Assembly (NCBI GenBank): GCA_916613615.1
Contig: OU744728.1
Span: forward strand, 62,001 to 126,000
Length of the DNA: 64,000 nucleotides
From: Steromphala cineraria
Lineage: Eukaryota > Mollusca > Gastropoda > Trochida > Trochidae
Direction of reading: 5' to 3'
Shown here one piece after another: positions 1 through 12,215 of the stretch (positions are counted from its first letter, which is position 1; every line of letters starts with the position of its first letter). The translations under genes and the position numbers were made by a program. The notes below the pieces were generated by a model. The model was given only the letters and a program-made list of their open reading frames with translations, had not been told where the DNA came from and ran no database searches.

Positions 1-470
1 TTCCATGTTATGTCAGTTGAATTGTTTAGTTTTTGTAGACATGTTAGTTAGGGTAGGATGTAATTTATTATTATGGTATTATTCTACTGCATGGTGCTGC
101 TTTTGGTGGCCCCTTTTCAATATCAAACACGTGGCACATTTTGTTTTGTTTTTTTTTCTTTCTTTTCTTTGCTTTATTTTCATTTATTATGATTATTAGT
201 TTAATTTCTGCTCTACAGGTGTTGGATATGTGAATATCCGTGGGTTTTGTGTACTGGTATTTCTGTATTTTTTTTTTTTTTGTAAAATGTTTTTATTGTT
301 TGATAAAGTGTATTTTTCTTTATGGTGTGACTGACATAAAAACGTATATTGTGACAATAATTACTATGAGTGTGACCATTGAACTCTTTTTGAGGGGCTT
401 AGGGCAACTGTATTTTGTACTAGCCCATACTGTAACTGGATAGGAACTCCTGTATTCCGCTGGTGGACTG
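1..470. other. AT-rich non-coding stretch
   Basis: No coding or RNA feature is recognisable. Homopolymer T runs near 140-175 and 265-283 explain the short hydrophobic reading frames here. Confidence 0.5.
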
Positions 471-474
471 ATCT

Positions 475-705
475 GAGATAAGCTCCTGTGTTTGACCTAT
501 GGACCGTCTGAGATGAGCTTTTGTGGAGCTCTTGTGCACTGAGATCTAATATAAGCTTCTGTGAACTGTGATTAAATATAAAGCTTCTGTGAACTGTGAT
601 TAAATATAAGCTTCTGTGAACTGAGATTTAATATGAAGCTCCTGTGAATGGTGATTTAACTTAAGCTCCAGTGAACTGTGGTCCAATACGAGCCCCAGTG
701 TACTA
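475..705 (+). repeat. Short degenerate tandem repeat, unit ~28 bp
   Basis: About eight imperfect copies of a unit built on AAGCTTCTGTGAACTGTGAT recur at 27-28 bp spacing, for example at 553, 581, 608, 636 and 663. The copies become more diverged at both ends. The array lies just before a polypurine tract and candidate LTR start, so it may belong to the 3' untranslated part of an LTR element. Confidence 0.6.
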
Positions 706-758
706 CCGTGGACGGTGAACATGTGTATGATGTGGATGGACGCCCGGAGGTCGTCTCT

Positions 759-1440
759 AAGAGGGGGGCAATGTAATGAACAGTGTAATACCTGTGTACT
801 CACAGAGGGCTGATGCCTTCATATCGGAAGTGTCTGGTATGTTGACAGTCGTGTGGCTTCCGGTTGCGCTTGCGCAACACGTATGGATGTGGAACAATAG
901 GAATATTTCGGCTGATTTCGTGACGATCACTCGGAATCAGTCGGGTCTGCCGTTGTGTTTGGAGGGACTATATCGTGCAAGCGTATGAAGGCTGTAATAG
1001 GGCTGACTCGCCTATATAAGGTCGGCACTGCTTTTGGACTGATACACGTGTTTGAGATGGGGCCACCACGAAGTTCGTTACTCCGGTTACTCATTTATGC
1101 ACTCATTTTTCTGGTCAGGTAATTTAGTACTGTCAGTCACATCGTTTAGTTTATCGTTTTCTAGCATTAGTCATGTAACTGTTTGCTAAGCAGTGTGTCT
1201 TGAATGTGCGTTAGACGCTTAGCGTTGTGTTTAGCCATGCTTTCGGACCACGTGTGTTTTGGTCCGCCATCTTTGTTGGACATGAACTGTGGTCATATTT
1301 TAGTGTTTGCTAAAACTTGTTCGTGCAGACCTTTCGAGCTGAACGCTCTTGCCTCTTGACCAGAGTAGTGTTTTTCTTCTCCTGACTCGTCTTTCACATT
1401 TCCATAGCACTTTTCGAGATACTTAAACATGTCACAGTAA
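759..1440 (+). mobile_element. Candidate polypurine tract and LTR of a retrotransposon
   Basis: A purine run ending GAGGGGGGCA (761-770) is followed directly by TGTAATGAAC, the usual arrangement of a polypurine tract and the TG start of a 3' LTR. A TATA-like sequence (CTATATAAG) at 1012-1020 fits an LTR promoter. The right end is not defined; a possible polyadenylation signal (AATAAA) followed by TTTCTCACA near 2802-2820 would place the 81-bp satellite inside the LTR. No pol gene is visible upstream, so this may be a solo LTR or a 3' end whose coding part lies outside the window. Confidence 0.35.
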
Positions 1441-1445
1441 TAATC

Positions 1446-2050
1446 ACAACATTATATCATACTTCACATTATCATAGTAACTTGAGTTATATAACATGTC
1501 GTACTGATAAGCTCAGCTTTGTACCATCTTACTGTATCATATTTCACATTTCCATAAGTAACTTGAGACATATAACATGTCGTACTGATAAACTCAGCTT
1601 TGTACCATCTTACTGTATCACATTTCACATTTCCATAAGTAACTTGAGTTATATAACATGTCGTACTGATAAGCTCAGCTTTGTACCATCTTACTGTATC
1701 ACATTTCACATTTCCATAAGTAACTTGAGACATATAACATGTCGTACTGATAAACTCAGCTTTGTACCATCTTACTGTATCACATTTCACATTTCCATAA
1801 GTAACTTGAGACATATAACATGTCGTACTGATAAGCTCAGCTTTGTACCATCTTACTGTATCACATTTCACATTTCCATAAGTAACTTGAGACATATAAC
1901 ATGTCGTACTGATAAACTCAGCTTTGTACCATCTTACTGTATCACATTTCACATTTCCATAAGTAACTTGAGACATATATCATGTCGTACTGATAAACTC
2001 AGCTTTGTATCAGCTTGTATCGCATTTCACCTTTTCATAGTCACTTGAGA
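1446..2050 (+). repeat. 81-bp satellite array with two-unit pattern
   Basis: Seven near-identical 81-bp units start at 1481, 1562, 1643, 1724, 1805, 1886 and 1967, flanked by diverged half-units. Two variant positions (GTTAT/GACAT and AAGCTC/AAACTC) alternate A-B-A-B in units 1-4, then drift. The unit is 27 codons and has no stop in one frame of each strand, which creates long but meaningless reading frames on both strands. Confidence 0.95.
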
Positions 2051-2760
2051 CATGTTTTGTTGAAGCTTTAAACTTTGTATAAGTTTGTCAAGACCTGACC
2101 ATATTTTGGAATTATGATTTTTGTACAACTGTGCCGAGGTGCACATATGTGCTGAGGGTTTGTTTTGGAAATTGTAACATGGTGTGTTAATAGTCATTGT
2201 TTTGGTACATGTTTGCCAGGATACACAAATCTAGACACGCTTTAAGATACATAACAACTTTTCGTTGGTAACTGCAACCATATACCGTTTTGATATACTG
2301 AAAGTACGTTTTGAGACCCGTAACATGTTTGCTTTATAACCATCCTCACTTTGTATCAGTTGTCAAGACACTTACACCTTGAAGGAACGTAACAAGACAT
2401 GGTAGAAAACTGTAACTGCGAATAAGCTTATTGAGACATATATTTACAGTTTTGAAAGCATACTTTGAAACTTGTGGCACTTCTCGTTAACCCTTGTTAC
2501 CTTTGAGTAAGTTTGTCAAGATACAGTGAATTTGTTGAGTGGCTATAAGTGCTCCGTAATCCTGAAGTATATCAAGTATTATATTGTGACCGTTTGAACC
2601 ACTTGAGGTGGCCAATGAAACTTTGACTCTTGAAGCATATGACATGTGTTGAATAAATATGTAGAGCAGACTTTTGTGTTGTTGCCTTCTTTTGCATGCG
2701 AAAGTTTGTTTGAAAGTGACATCTCCTTGGTACTCACACACACAAGTTTAAGGTTAAACC
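2051..2760 (+). repeat. Highly diverged continuation of the 81-bp repeat
   Basis: Fragments such as TTGAGACCCGTAACATGTTT and CTTTGTATCAGTTGTCAAGA recur with irregular spacing and resemble the satellite unit. This looks like an older, decayed flank of the array. No gene was seen. Confidence 0.4.
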
Positions 2761-4720
2761 TTTATGTGAGAGCAGGAATTCGTATTCCTGGGGCGGGTAA
2801 GAATAAAATATTTCTCACACTAGTCAGTAGTGCCAAGGCAAATGTAGATCTAGTCCGATTTATATATTATTATAGCTATTATTTGAAAAATAGCATTTGT
2901 TTAATTAGTTAAGTGAGTCACAATGATAAAAGAAAGTCTTAGGTTTCAAAACTTCTGCTGTCATTCAACTCACAAGTGTCCGCAACATTGTTGAACTCCG
3001 TACAGTGTTGTGGGATAGCATAAACTTTGATAAAGTGCTTGATATCGTAAACGGTGTTGCACGGAGCTCGTAAAGTATTCGATCAGCTGTTTAGGAGTTC
3101 ATTTGGTTCAGAGCGTTCACTGTACAGTTCCGTTGTTGTTTTTGATTGATAATTGTCTTACTCAGAGCATCAGCTTTAATGAAACAGCAGTTGAGTTGTT
3201 ATCATTGAGTGGCAATTAGAGAATCATAATCCGAGTTGTCCCATATTATTTTTGTAGGAAAAAGATCATGAAAAGGGTTGTGTTCAAACCGGGTAGATTA
3301 GCAATCATCTCAGTTTAAAATTATATACTATTCATCAATAAGGCCTATTTGAATGACTAAGTCCCTTGAACTATGAACACGTCATAGAAAGATATGGCTA
3401 CTTAAGTTTAATAAGTTAGGGTTGTTGTAAGTGTTGTTCCGCATTGCGTCTCATTAATGAAATCAAATATCCACATAGCATACTATTTGCATATTTATAC
3501 ATGTACATGTAGGCCTATAGATGTAATTGGTATTCAATAATAATAACTGAAATATTATTTGCCAAAAGTAGAAATTATACGCCCGTATTTAAGAACAGAA
3601 GGGGTCCAGTTATATAAACTTGATTTTATTTTGATTGTTAACTTATTAATTTTGTTATCAGACTAATCATATAATTACGTTCAAGTATGACGGAATGATG
3701 GCATACCACACCTTGTTTTCTGAACTGTTGATGGATGAAATTCGTTTTCAATTGTTTATTTCCCTGCAAAACACAATATTACCAGTGACCATCTAATATT
3801 TTAATGCATGACAGTTAGTATAACTATAGGAATAAGATTGATATCAACTCACTTAAGCTTGAACCTACATGTACGATTCATTGTATAATCATAATGTGTA
3901 TATACAAATTAATTTTAAGGCAAATTCCTCACTGACACCTTTTCACTTCCATTACAGTTATGTTTGAGGGAATCCACGAATCAAGAAGTGTTTTTAAGAA
4001 ATGTGTTAGGAAGATATCGTTTATATTTGAATATAATACATGAATATTATAAACTTTTCTCAGAGTCTGCCGATTGAGAGGAAGGAGAGAGCTGGAGACT
4101 GGCGAAGCAGAGAAGATACATGCACGTGCTTCTGGGAGTTGATCTGTCAAACTACCCTCAGGTATATATAGTGTACACTGTATACTGTTGTTACTGTTCG
4201 ACATTCATTTCATTTTTATTTTACCAGTTTCAAATGTTAAATAAGTTAACAATTAAACAATAAATCAGTTACAATGCACACAAAAGTCATTCAAGGCAGG
4301 GTTGAAGGGTTCATAAGAACAGAACAAGTTATTAGCACATATTTGATAAGGGATCGACATACACAATTTATGTGATTGATTTTTCACTTCATTTACATCT
4401 GTTTTTTTATCTTTCTTTTGTACAGAACTGTGCTGATGGCCAACGCTGTGAAGAAACATATACAAGAATACATGATATGACGGCTTTTCATAGAAATGTA
4501 TAAAAGATTAATAAACAATTATGTAAACATTATCTCGGTTTGTTTTTGACTTGTTAATTTGTTGGTTAAATTGATACAGCAGCATGAGCCATTCCCGACG
4601 ATATACCAAATATTTCATGATACGATTCCGGTCTCTATGATTATCTGCAGTGTTATATACATTGAAAAACGTCTCTCATCATACCTATTCAGCATCATTA
4701 GAAATGGGATTAACTTTTTA
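2761..4720. other. No recognisable gene
   Basis: AT-rich DNA with short frames that show no domain or clear splice structure. Nothing is annotated here. Confidence 0.4.
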
Positions 4721-5031
4721 CCAACGTTGAAGCAACACCGTATCAACGTTGTATCAATCTGAAAGCCATGTTGTATCGACGTTGATGTCGCGTTATAAAT
4801 ACGTCAATAAAACGTCGTTTCAACGTTGATACAATATCGTATATACGTCGAGACAACGTTATACCAACGTTGTTGCGACGTCGTATCTATTAACGTCATT
4901 TCTACGTCGAAACAACGTCCGATTTCGACGTCGCGGCAAATTTCAAATCCAATCAAAATTCGACGTCAATTCAACGTTGATAAACGACGTTGTTTCAACG
5001 TTGGTTCAACGTTAAAATGCCTGCTGGGAAG
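4721..5031. repeat. ACGTTG/ACGTCG-rich degenerate tandem repeat
   Basis: The core words AACGTTG and GACGTCG, both palindromic at ACGT, recur about every 10-25 bp over 300 bp (for example 'TTCAACGTTGATACAA' and 'TTTCAACGTTGGTTCAACG'). The array stops at ATGCCTGCTGGGAAG. The CpG density is far above the surrounding AT-rich DNA. I recall similar arrays in other aquatic invertebrate genomes but cannot assign a transposon class. The reading frame across it is a by-product. Confidence 0.7.
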
Positions 5032-6020
5032 GAGCTACCTCCCCTTGCATATGGATTTTCGCAGATATTGGCATTTATCAAGCTCTAACTTTGTGATTAT
5101 TATTCGCCACGTTAGTATCTGTGCGACGTGCAATTATCATTTGTCATCGACAACTAGCAAATACGCTAAATCATTTCAAAATGAAAAAATCTAATCTATT
5201 AATACATCCAAGCAATCCGCTCCGAATGACAAAGCTCCGAACATCATCCATTTCAAAAGATGCGCTGCTGAGTTTTTTAACTTCCAGCGAGCTAGGGCAA
5301 GTTTTCTGATTGGCCGAGAGGCTGATGTCAGAGGTCACCGGGACGACCTGCCTTACGGGCCAATGTTAGATCAACAGTATGACCAAATATAAAACCTGTT
5401 GATCTAAATTTATTTAGATTGTAACGCACTATACAATATTGTGATCAGACTTTCTATATTCCAAATAAAATATTGAAATATGTTTGTGGTTATTTGAACC
5501 CTAACTATTACTGTTCCGGATTATGCTTTATCCCTAGATGATCTAGCACATCCATCAATTCTTTTAAATCCAATCTCAAATCTTTTGAATCTTTTCACAA
5601 TCGTTATACTGCTCCAAAATATTTTTATTATGGACCGAGAAACACCAACATTATTCTAACAAAACTACGTTAAATGTGTAGTCCCCTAAATTATGATCTA
5701 TTTCGTGTCGGTATTTTGGAAATAATAGTGAGAATTCTTACCATTACTTGTTTAATTGTAAATTATATAATTAAGAAGAAACTGTCATGATGGCAAACTT
5801 ACGCAGTTTTACCAATTTGAACATTACTTGTGACTTACTCTTGTGTGGCAATGCTGATCTTAATATCCATATAAATCAGAGTATATTCAAAATTGTTCAA
5901 ACCTACATAAGTCAAACAAAAAGGTTCCTTTAATTATTGTATCAGTTTTGTATTTGATCTGTTCTCTTCTGTCCATCTTGTTAAACGAATGCAAATTATA
6001 ATTTAATGTTAGGGAGAGGG
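5032..6020. other. No recognisable gene
   Basis: AT-rich spacer between the ACGT repeat and the LINE remnant. No supported feature. Confidence 0.4.
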
Positions 6021-6025
6021 TTTTC

Positions 6026-6428
6026 TATTATTAATAATAATAATATAATAATAATAATGGAAACTTGTATTGCGCCTTAGTCCATACAACAAGCATGCTC
6101 AAAGCGCTACATAAAAAGAAAAGAGAAAAATATGTACATGGATATGTACATGAAGAGATTTGAGTTAGGAGATTTACAATGGATATGCAATATTGAATAG
6201 GTGTGTTTTGAGGCGAGACTTGAATGTGTCAAATGTTGGAGACGCTTTTAGTGATTGAGGGAGACTGTTCCATAGAACAGGGCCAGCAACTGGGAAGGAT
6301 CGTTCACCAAATTGTTTGAGGTGGACACGTGGGACACAGAGTAGACTGCTGTTGTTCGATCTGAGGGTACGGACTTGGCACTGTGCTGAGAGGAGTTGTG
6401 ATAGGTATGGAGGAGCCACATTGTTCAA
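6026..6428 (-). mobile_element. 5'-truncated LINE 3' end (CR1/L2-like)
   Basis: The minus strand of 6174-6428 encodes 84 residues ending the reverse-transcriptase ORF of a non-LTR retrotransposon: the block FPVAGPVLWNSLPQSLK then FKSRLKTHLF is the typical C-terminal motif of CR1/L2/Jockey-type ORF2 proteins. It is followed in the minus direction by a short 3' UTR with a GCGCTTTGAGCATGC stretch, then GGCGCAATACAAG, and a tail of ATT repeats (6026-6057 on the plus strand), the usual 3' end of L2-like elements. The catalytic part is absent. The clade is inferred from tail and motif style, not from a search. Confidence 0.8.
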
Positions 6429-6429
6429 G

Positions 6430-8585
6430 CATCTGAACAGAAGGCAGAGGATTTTGAACGAGATCCTAGATTCAACCGGTAACCTAAGTTGTATAACTTT
6501 TACCCAATCCTTTTCTGATGAATAAAATATGTTTAAACTAAACTAGATGATCTTTTCATTTTCTTTGTGCATAAGTTTAAATGCTGATAACCAATCACTT
6601 TCATTGAAATCAATTCAAACCTAACCGATTTTAATGAGGTTCATTATCTGTAATTTTCAATCACATTTGAGGGACCATGATTTTGATCAGCCAAGAAGAA
6701 GACGGACTAAACCAAAGCGTTAACAGGGGGATATCCAGAGACCTGATTAAAGCATCTGAAAAGATACATGCATTCTGTAAATTTTCAGTGATACTCATAA
6801 ATGCAACTTTCCTTCTTTAGAAGAAAACCCTAAAACAGTGAATGGTGTTAAAAATAAGAAATAGTAATGAAAAAGAATATTTATTTCATCAAAATCTTGA
6901 TAGCGAAAACGATTTAATACGCTCCAACATGCCACTGCTGAGAAATCGAACAAGTTTAGTGATATATGAATGCAACATCACAAGACATTTGAGCACCTAA
7001 TTGCTTCCAAATGCCAATAAAACGAAAATTAACTAGCGTAATGTAAAAGGAACCAAGGTTACCATTATGCATCGACAAAGTGTCGGAAATGAAAATGTTG
7101 TCGAGCGTGAAATTGAAACCGAAGTTTCATGATTAACTCTAGTCTGGCATCAGAATATTCATAATCGTCCTATTGCACATTATTGGTTCCTTCCTACAGG
7201 CCACTTCCGGTCAAAAGAGCTAAAGATGTGTGCATAAAAAAATTGCCACCAAAACCTCAAATCTTTACATCCGGGTCACAGTGTTTCTTCATTCTCTTGC
7301 CACAGGGATACACATTATTTACAACATCCCTGATTTGTCCACCAAACTGTACAAAAGCGTTTCCATGAAGTCGATATTCGACCATGAAGGCCAGTTATCG
7401 CCCCTGTTTTTCGTGGCTTCAAAGAACTCATTCTTATCAAGTGACCTTTACAATAAAGATCTTAAATCCAAGAAACTTTAGGAGACTTTGGTTTTCTAAA
7501 AACGCACAAATTTGTCAGTAACAACAATTAAAAAATAACGTGACTTTGGATATTTTACAGTTGGAAAAAGGACAATTTTGCCAATAGTTTATGCCGCAAG
7601 TCAACAGATTCGGTTGAGACGGTGTGGTGGTGTGGGATACAATATTTAACACACAAAAATGTGGTTAATTGGTGGTTCTGAAAAAATTTGAGAAGCAAAT
7701 CACAATTTCGATAACGTCCATGTACGTCACTTGCATCAGATTATTTAAAACCGAAGGGAGAGTTTCGAGGATGATAACTTGAATTCACTTACAGAGCGTC
7801 AGATGGCTCATAATCCTGCCCATTTAAAGTAAAGAACTTGTTTATGACTTCTCAAACACTACATTTCAAGCCAAATAAAGCATCAACGATATGAATTAAA
7901 TAAATGTGTACGTGAACGTCATACTACGCCCGAGATAAACCAACGACTGGCCATTGCATTGCAGAAAGATTTGGGAAGAAATGCATAATAGGGAATCCAT
8001 CAATCGGTTATTTCATTTACAAAGGGTTGTCAAGCAAGAATTCTTGAAAATGGCAGGAATTCATAACACTGACCTCGACGACATTCTGTGGTCAACAAAA
8101 TATGGAAACATGTTCTTCTCTTGGAATACTCTTTGTCTAATAACTTGTAAATTTTCGCTTTGATTCCATGGAAATTTTGTGACATTTGTGGTTTTTAAGG
8201 TGAAGTAAAAATTACTTTTAAAAATTATATATGCGTTTCTTTTTTTGGGAGAGTATATTTAAGTCCAAAATTTATTTATCTTCGATCTGTGGAGAAATAA
8301 GAAGAAAAACTATCTTTGTTTCGACTTAGAATAACTCACATTTATCGATTTGCTGAATTTATATTGCATCTTCAAATAATTTGTAATAGATGTAAGTGAG
8401 AAAATTGGCCATCTATTTTAAATATAATTGTCATAGTAAAAACATAGACGTGTCAACACCCGACTCCTCGAGACCAGAAAGATACATTGTATCCATTTTG
8501 TTTGATTTTTGGCAGAACGGAAACCAGTTTGTGTCAAAATATTATCACATTTTGCATCAAACATTTCTTTTTTTTATATCGTTTT
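6430..8585. other. No supported gene
   Basis: Several short frames occur (for example around 7310-7481 and 7954-8163) and some begin after acceptor-like CAG sites. None shows a family motif or a partner exon in phase, so they are not called. Confidence 0.35.
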
Positions 8586-8587
8586 TT

Positions 8588-9105
8588 TAACAATCCGTAT
8601 CGTACTCATTCACAATCCGGAACATCTGTTAACATAGCCCAGTAACAATCATTGACAATAACATTACACCCGTCTGAATAAACATCAATTATAAACAATT
8701 AAAATAACCCTTTTGATTCATCGAATATGGAACTGTAAATGTCAATTGAATGAAGTTTTGATAATCTGAAGTTTCAATATATTACATTGTCCAATTTCGT
8801 TTATGTAAGACTTTAATCAGTCTTGGATATAATAGTTTTCGATATCATCAACGAATTTGCTTAATGAATTAGAAAATACAAACTAAATTGAAATGTTTTC
8901 AAAGACCATTTCAGTTATTAACTGAAATGGTCTTTGAAAACATTTATTTAATCACAGTTACCAAATATTGCAATATTCCGACCCAAAAAATATAAAATTA
9001 AGACTTTTTTAACCAAATTAAATTCTTACCTAAAGTGAAAATTCCCATGACAATCCGTAACCGTCCCATAACAATCCGGAATCCCAGTAACAATCTCTCT
9101 CCCAA
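8588..9105. repeat. Pair of related AACAATCCG direct repeats
   Basis: The words ACAATCCGTA, ACAATCCGGAA and CCCAGTAACAATC occur in the same order at 8589-8650 and at 9049-9095. The two copies enclose about 400 bp that contain the perfect palindrome at 8891-8945. This could be an old duplication or the ends of a small element; no class is assigned. Confidence 0.4.
8891..8945. repeat. Perfect 55-bp palindrome
   Basis: Two 27-bp arms (8891-8917 and 8919-8945) are exact reverse complements around a single T. The arms begin AAATGTTTTCAAAGACC. No coding role is apparent. A one-base centre is too small for an RNA hairpin loop of microRNA type, so this is better seen as a cruciform-prone DNA palindrome, a foldback remnant, or an assembly artefact. 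Confidence 0.95.
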
Positions 9106-9365
9106 CGGTGCGTATTACAGGGTGTGTGGTTGCAGCTAGCGTGTAGGCCCTATAGGATATATCCAGTGCTCATCCCCATTTCCAATATAAATGTCGTCAT
9201 TGGAGAAAATGATATTTCTTTCAATTAACGAGAAACATGTAAAATTTCCCCTAGCCGTCCTCGTCTAGGCCTATAATATGTTGAGAAGACGCAATATATC
9301 GACTGAATATAGTCGATTTTTATTCTATGCTAATTTAAAATATTGCTTTTATAATGATATTCATT

Positions 9366-9490
9366 TACGTGTGTGTGCTAAAGCGTGCGTATGCTTGTGC
9401 GTGTGCGCATGCGTCCGCGTTTGAATGTGTGTGTGCGATTGTTTGCGTGTTTGAATGTGCGTGTGTGTGTGTGCATGCGTGTGTGGATAT
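9366..9490 (+). repeat. Imperfect GT/GCGT simple repeat
   Basis: The stretch is dominated by TGTG, GCGT and GCATGC steps interrupted by TTTGAAT. The cysteine-rich frame translated across it is a simple-sequence artefact. Confidence 0.9.
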
Positions 9491-9950
9491 TGTATTGTTA
9501 ATGTTTGAATTATGCTCGTGTCTCATAAGCCTGCAAGGAGAGATGTTGTTTCTTACATAACTGATTTAAAGAAAATTAATGTCTTTCAATTGCTGTTATA
9601 ACAACACGTGAAACGTTAATAAAATATATTTCTTCTTCTTCTTCCCTTTAGTTTGGGAGATATCCTCCAGACAAAGGACTTGGTCATAATGGGATTTAGC
9701 ACAGTTCTGTTTTTACCTCCATGCTACAACATGCAAACAACCAATGATATACACAAACTAACTGGTTTTGATAAAGTTAAGACATGACAAGACGCACTCC
9801 CTGAGCAGTAGGCCTATTACACGGATATGTTGGCGCTTGAAAACACGAAGATTGTGACAGCTTTCTTTGAGTACAGTGACGTCATATACGCACGAGCAAC
9901 ATTACGTCACAATCCGCTCTAGATCAGGCGGGAAATCCTGCCATACGGAA
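9491..9950. other. No supported gene
   Basis: Contains AATAAA followed by a TTC-rich run at 9619-9650, which could be the 3' tail of an unidentified retroposon. Nothing else is recognised. Confidence 0.3.
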
Positions 9951-9952
9951 GA

Positions 9953-10925
9953 TATGATAAGATAAGATAAGATAAGATAAGATAACACTTTATTACCCAG
10001 AAGGGAATTCTTCTTGAATCAAATAGAGCTCATGGCATGAAATACATATGGACATTTATATAATAAGTTAAATATTAATAAAAAGTCTATTTACATAAAA
10101 TACACATACACACACACATTCACATAAATACACGTAATTTGAGGCCTTCAGGAATATAATAAGGAGCACAGTCAATGTTTATCTGACATTTTGTTGAGAA
10201 GTGAAATACTTGAAGGTACGAATGACTTTTTAGTTCTGTTAGATCTGTGGAAAGCCATATTAAACCGTTTACCAAATGGCAAAAGTGAATATTCTGAATG
10301 CAGGACATGTGATGGGTCTGAAATAATCTTTCGAGCGTGTGATAATACTTTGTCGTCATTTATGGACGCCGGGTGATCTAAAATGGTACCAGCAATTTTT
10401 GAACTTATATTTACAATTTTGATAAATTTGTTTTTATCTTGAAGACTAAGAGAACCGTACCAACATTGCATGCTAAATGATAAAACGCTTTGAACAAAAC
10501 ATAGAAAACTTTCATTAATTTCACATAAACATCAAATGATTTCAATTTCCTCATGAAATATAGTCTCTGTTGGCACTTCCTGTACAGAGCTTGTGTATTG
10601 TTATTCCAGTTCAATTTGTCATCGATAATAGTACCAAGGTACTTGTATTCTGGCACACTTTCTACAGGAGTATCACTTATTTTGATGGGTTCTAACTGCT
10701 TTCTCCCCATTTTGAAATAAAAAACCATTTCCTTTGTGTTAGAAAATTATCCTGGCACCAATCTGATAGATTTGAAATATCTGATCGATATTGATCTTCA
10801 GAAGAATTATCATTCAATAGAGCAATAAGAGCAGCATCATCAGCAAATTTCACAATTGAACAATTTTGATTATATGCAACACTCGTAGGCCTATATATAC
10901 ATGAATTTACTTGCCTGATGTGTTA
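9953..10925 (-). mobile_element. 5'-truncated LINE (Rex1-like) with pentanucleotide tail
   Basis: Read on the minus strand, a degraded reverse-transcriptase C-terminal half runs from about 10925 to 10170. It includes the polymerase box KFADDAALIALL near 10820, then VPEYKYLGTIIDDKLNWN (10640-10600) and LHSEYSLLPFGKRF (10280-10245), which I recognise from Rex1/Babar-type LINEs. The frame changes at least twice, near 10735 and near 10500, so the copy is dead. A 3' UTR and a tail of TTATC repeats follow (GATAA on the plus strand, 9955-9985), typical of 5'-truncated target-primed insertions. The endonuclease domain is missing. Confidence 0.85.
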
Positions 10926-10929
10926 AATA

Positions 10930-11580
10930 CAATCTTCGCGCTTTTAATCTTTTACAACTGATGATGAAAAACCATATACATTTGATAAATTTGATATTGA
11001 ACTCATGAAAAAAAGTTTAGAACTATCATTTGCCTTCACTCGACATCTTAATATCATCCTCTGAAAATGAATTTGGCGCAGAAAAACAATTGTATATAGG
11101 CCTCAATGTAAGGTAGAAAAATTGACATTGATGCGCAAACTAAAACAAAAGTCATTATTCAGGTCGTGTACTTTGACATGTTTTTCGATATTGAAGGGAT
11201 TCTCAATAGCCTATGCATGAATCGTCAATGAAATAATAAAGAATGTTGCTGAATTCACATGCGTGTCTCTTTTCCAAACGATAACACCATTGTTTTTCTA
11301 AACGTTTCATTAACAATGCATGTTCATAGATGTTGTTTATAATTTCATGCCTGAATTTGTTTTTTAATAATTCCAATAAATAGGCCTAATTAGGTTTTAA
11401 TTCATGTCAGCCACAACCAAATTTCAAGGACATGAATAAATTGTTTAACAATGTTTAAACCGCGACCTCTGCTTGAGAACGACACAAGAATTTGTGTCGA
11501 AACGTCGCATACAATGAACAAAGAAGTTGTCATCCATATATTCCTCAGCATTAATGTTTAAAAGTATGCAAATGTGGTCT
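10930..11580. other. No supported gene
   Basis: AT-rich spacer with scattered TAGGCCTA-type words. No coding motif is seen. Confidence 0.35.
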
Positions 11581-11583
11581 AGT

Positions 11584-12010
11584 TTTTCATATTATGTTAT
11601 AATGAATACAATAACAACACTTTGAAACAGATATTCGAAAAAAAATTAACAAATCGTTTGCTTGTCACAGAGATGAGAATGAACATTTGAAGGCCGCTTC
11701 ACTCACCAAGTGGCGGTTACTGACAGACATTCGCAGTGATTCAAATTGGGTTTTTATCTTCGAAAGTAATTAAAAAGGGTTCAAATGTATATTTGTTTTT
11801 CATATTATGTTATAATGAATACAATAACAACATTTTCAAACAGATATTGGACAATTTATCAACAAATCGTTTGTTTGTGACAGAGATGAGAATGATCATT
11901 TGAAGGCCGCTTCACTCAACAAGTCGCGGTTACTGACGGACATTCGTAAATTGGGCTTTTGTCTTCCAAAAGTAATTAAAAAAGGTTCAAATGTATATTT
12001 ATTTTTCATG
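11584..12010 (+). repeat. Tandem duplication of ~213 bp
   Basis: The sequence from TTTTTCATATTATGTTATAA through GACAGACATTCGC and GGTTCAAATGTATATTTG is repeated with moderate divergence at about 11584 and about 11796. A third partial start lies near 11997. Short frames here follow the duplication and show no known motif. Confidence 0.8.
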
Positions 12011-12215
12011 TTAGGTCCTAAGAAATACAATGAGAGTGTTTTTAAGCACATATCTCTTACTTTCTTACACAATCATCATTCCATATTCTTACTGACAGGT
12101 CACAAACTAACGACATTCACAAAATATGTTTTATAACATTCTAATTTTGATCTTACTCTAACTTATTATTATTTACAAATTCGCAACATATCCAAACAAG
12201 ATAAACTTACTATAT

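Noticed and set aside
1464..2048. Long repetitive open frames on both strands
   Set aside because: They follow the 81-bp satellite, whose length is a multiple of three; the peptide has no domain.
7183..8163. Possible exons after CAG acceptor-like sites
   Set aside because: No domain and no partner exon in phase; short frames of this size are expected by chance.
9354..9560. Cysteine/valine/alanine-rich frame
   Set aside because: Translation of a GT/GCGT simple repeat.
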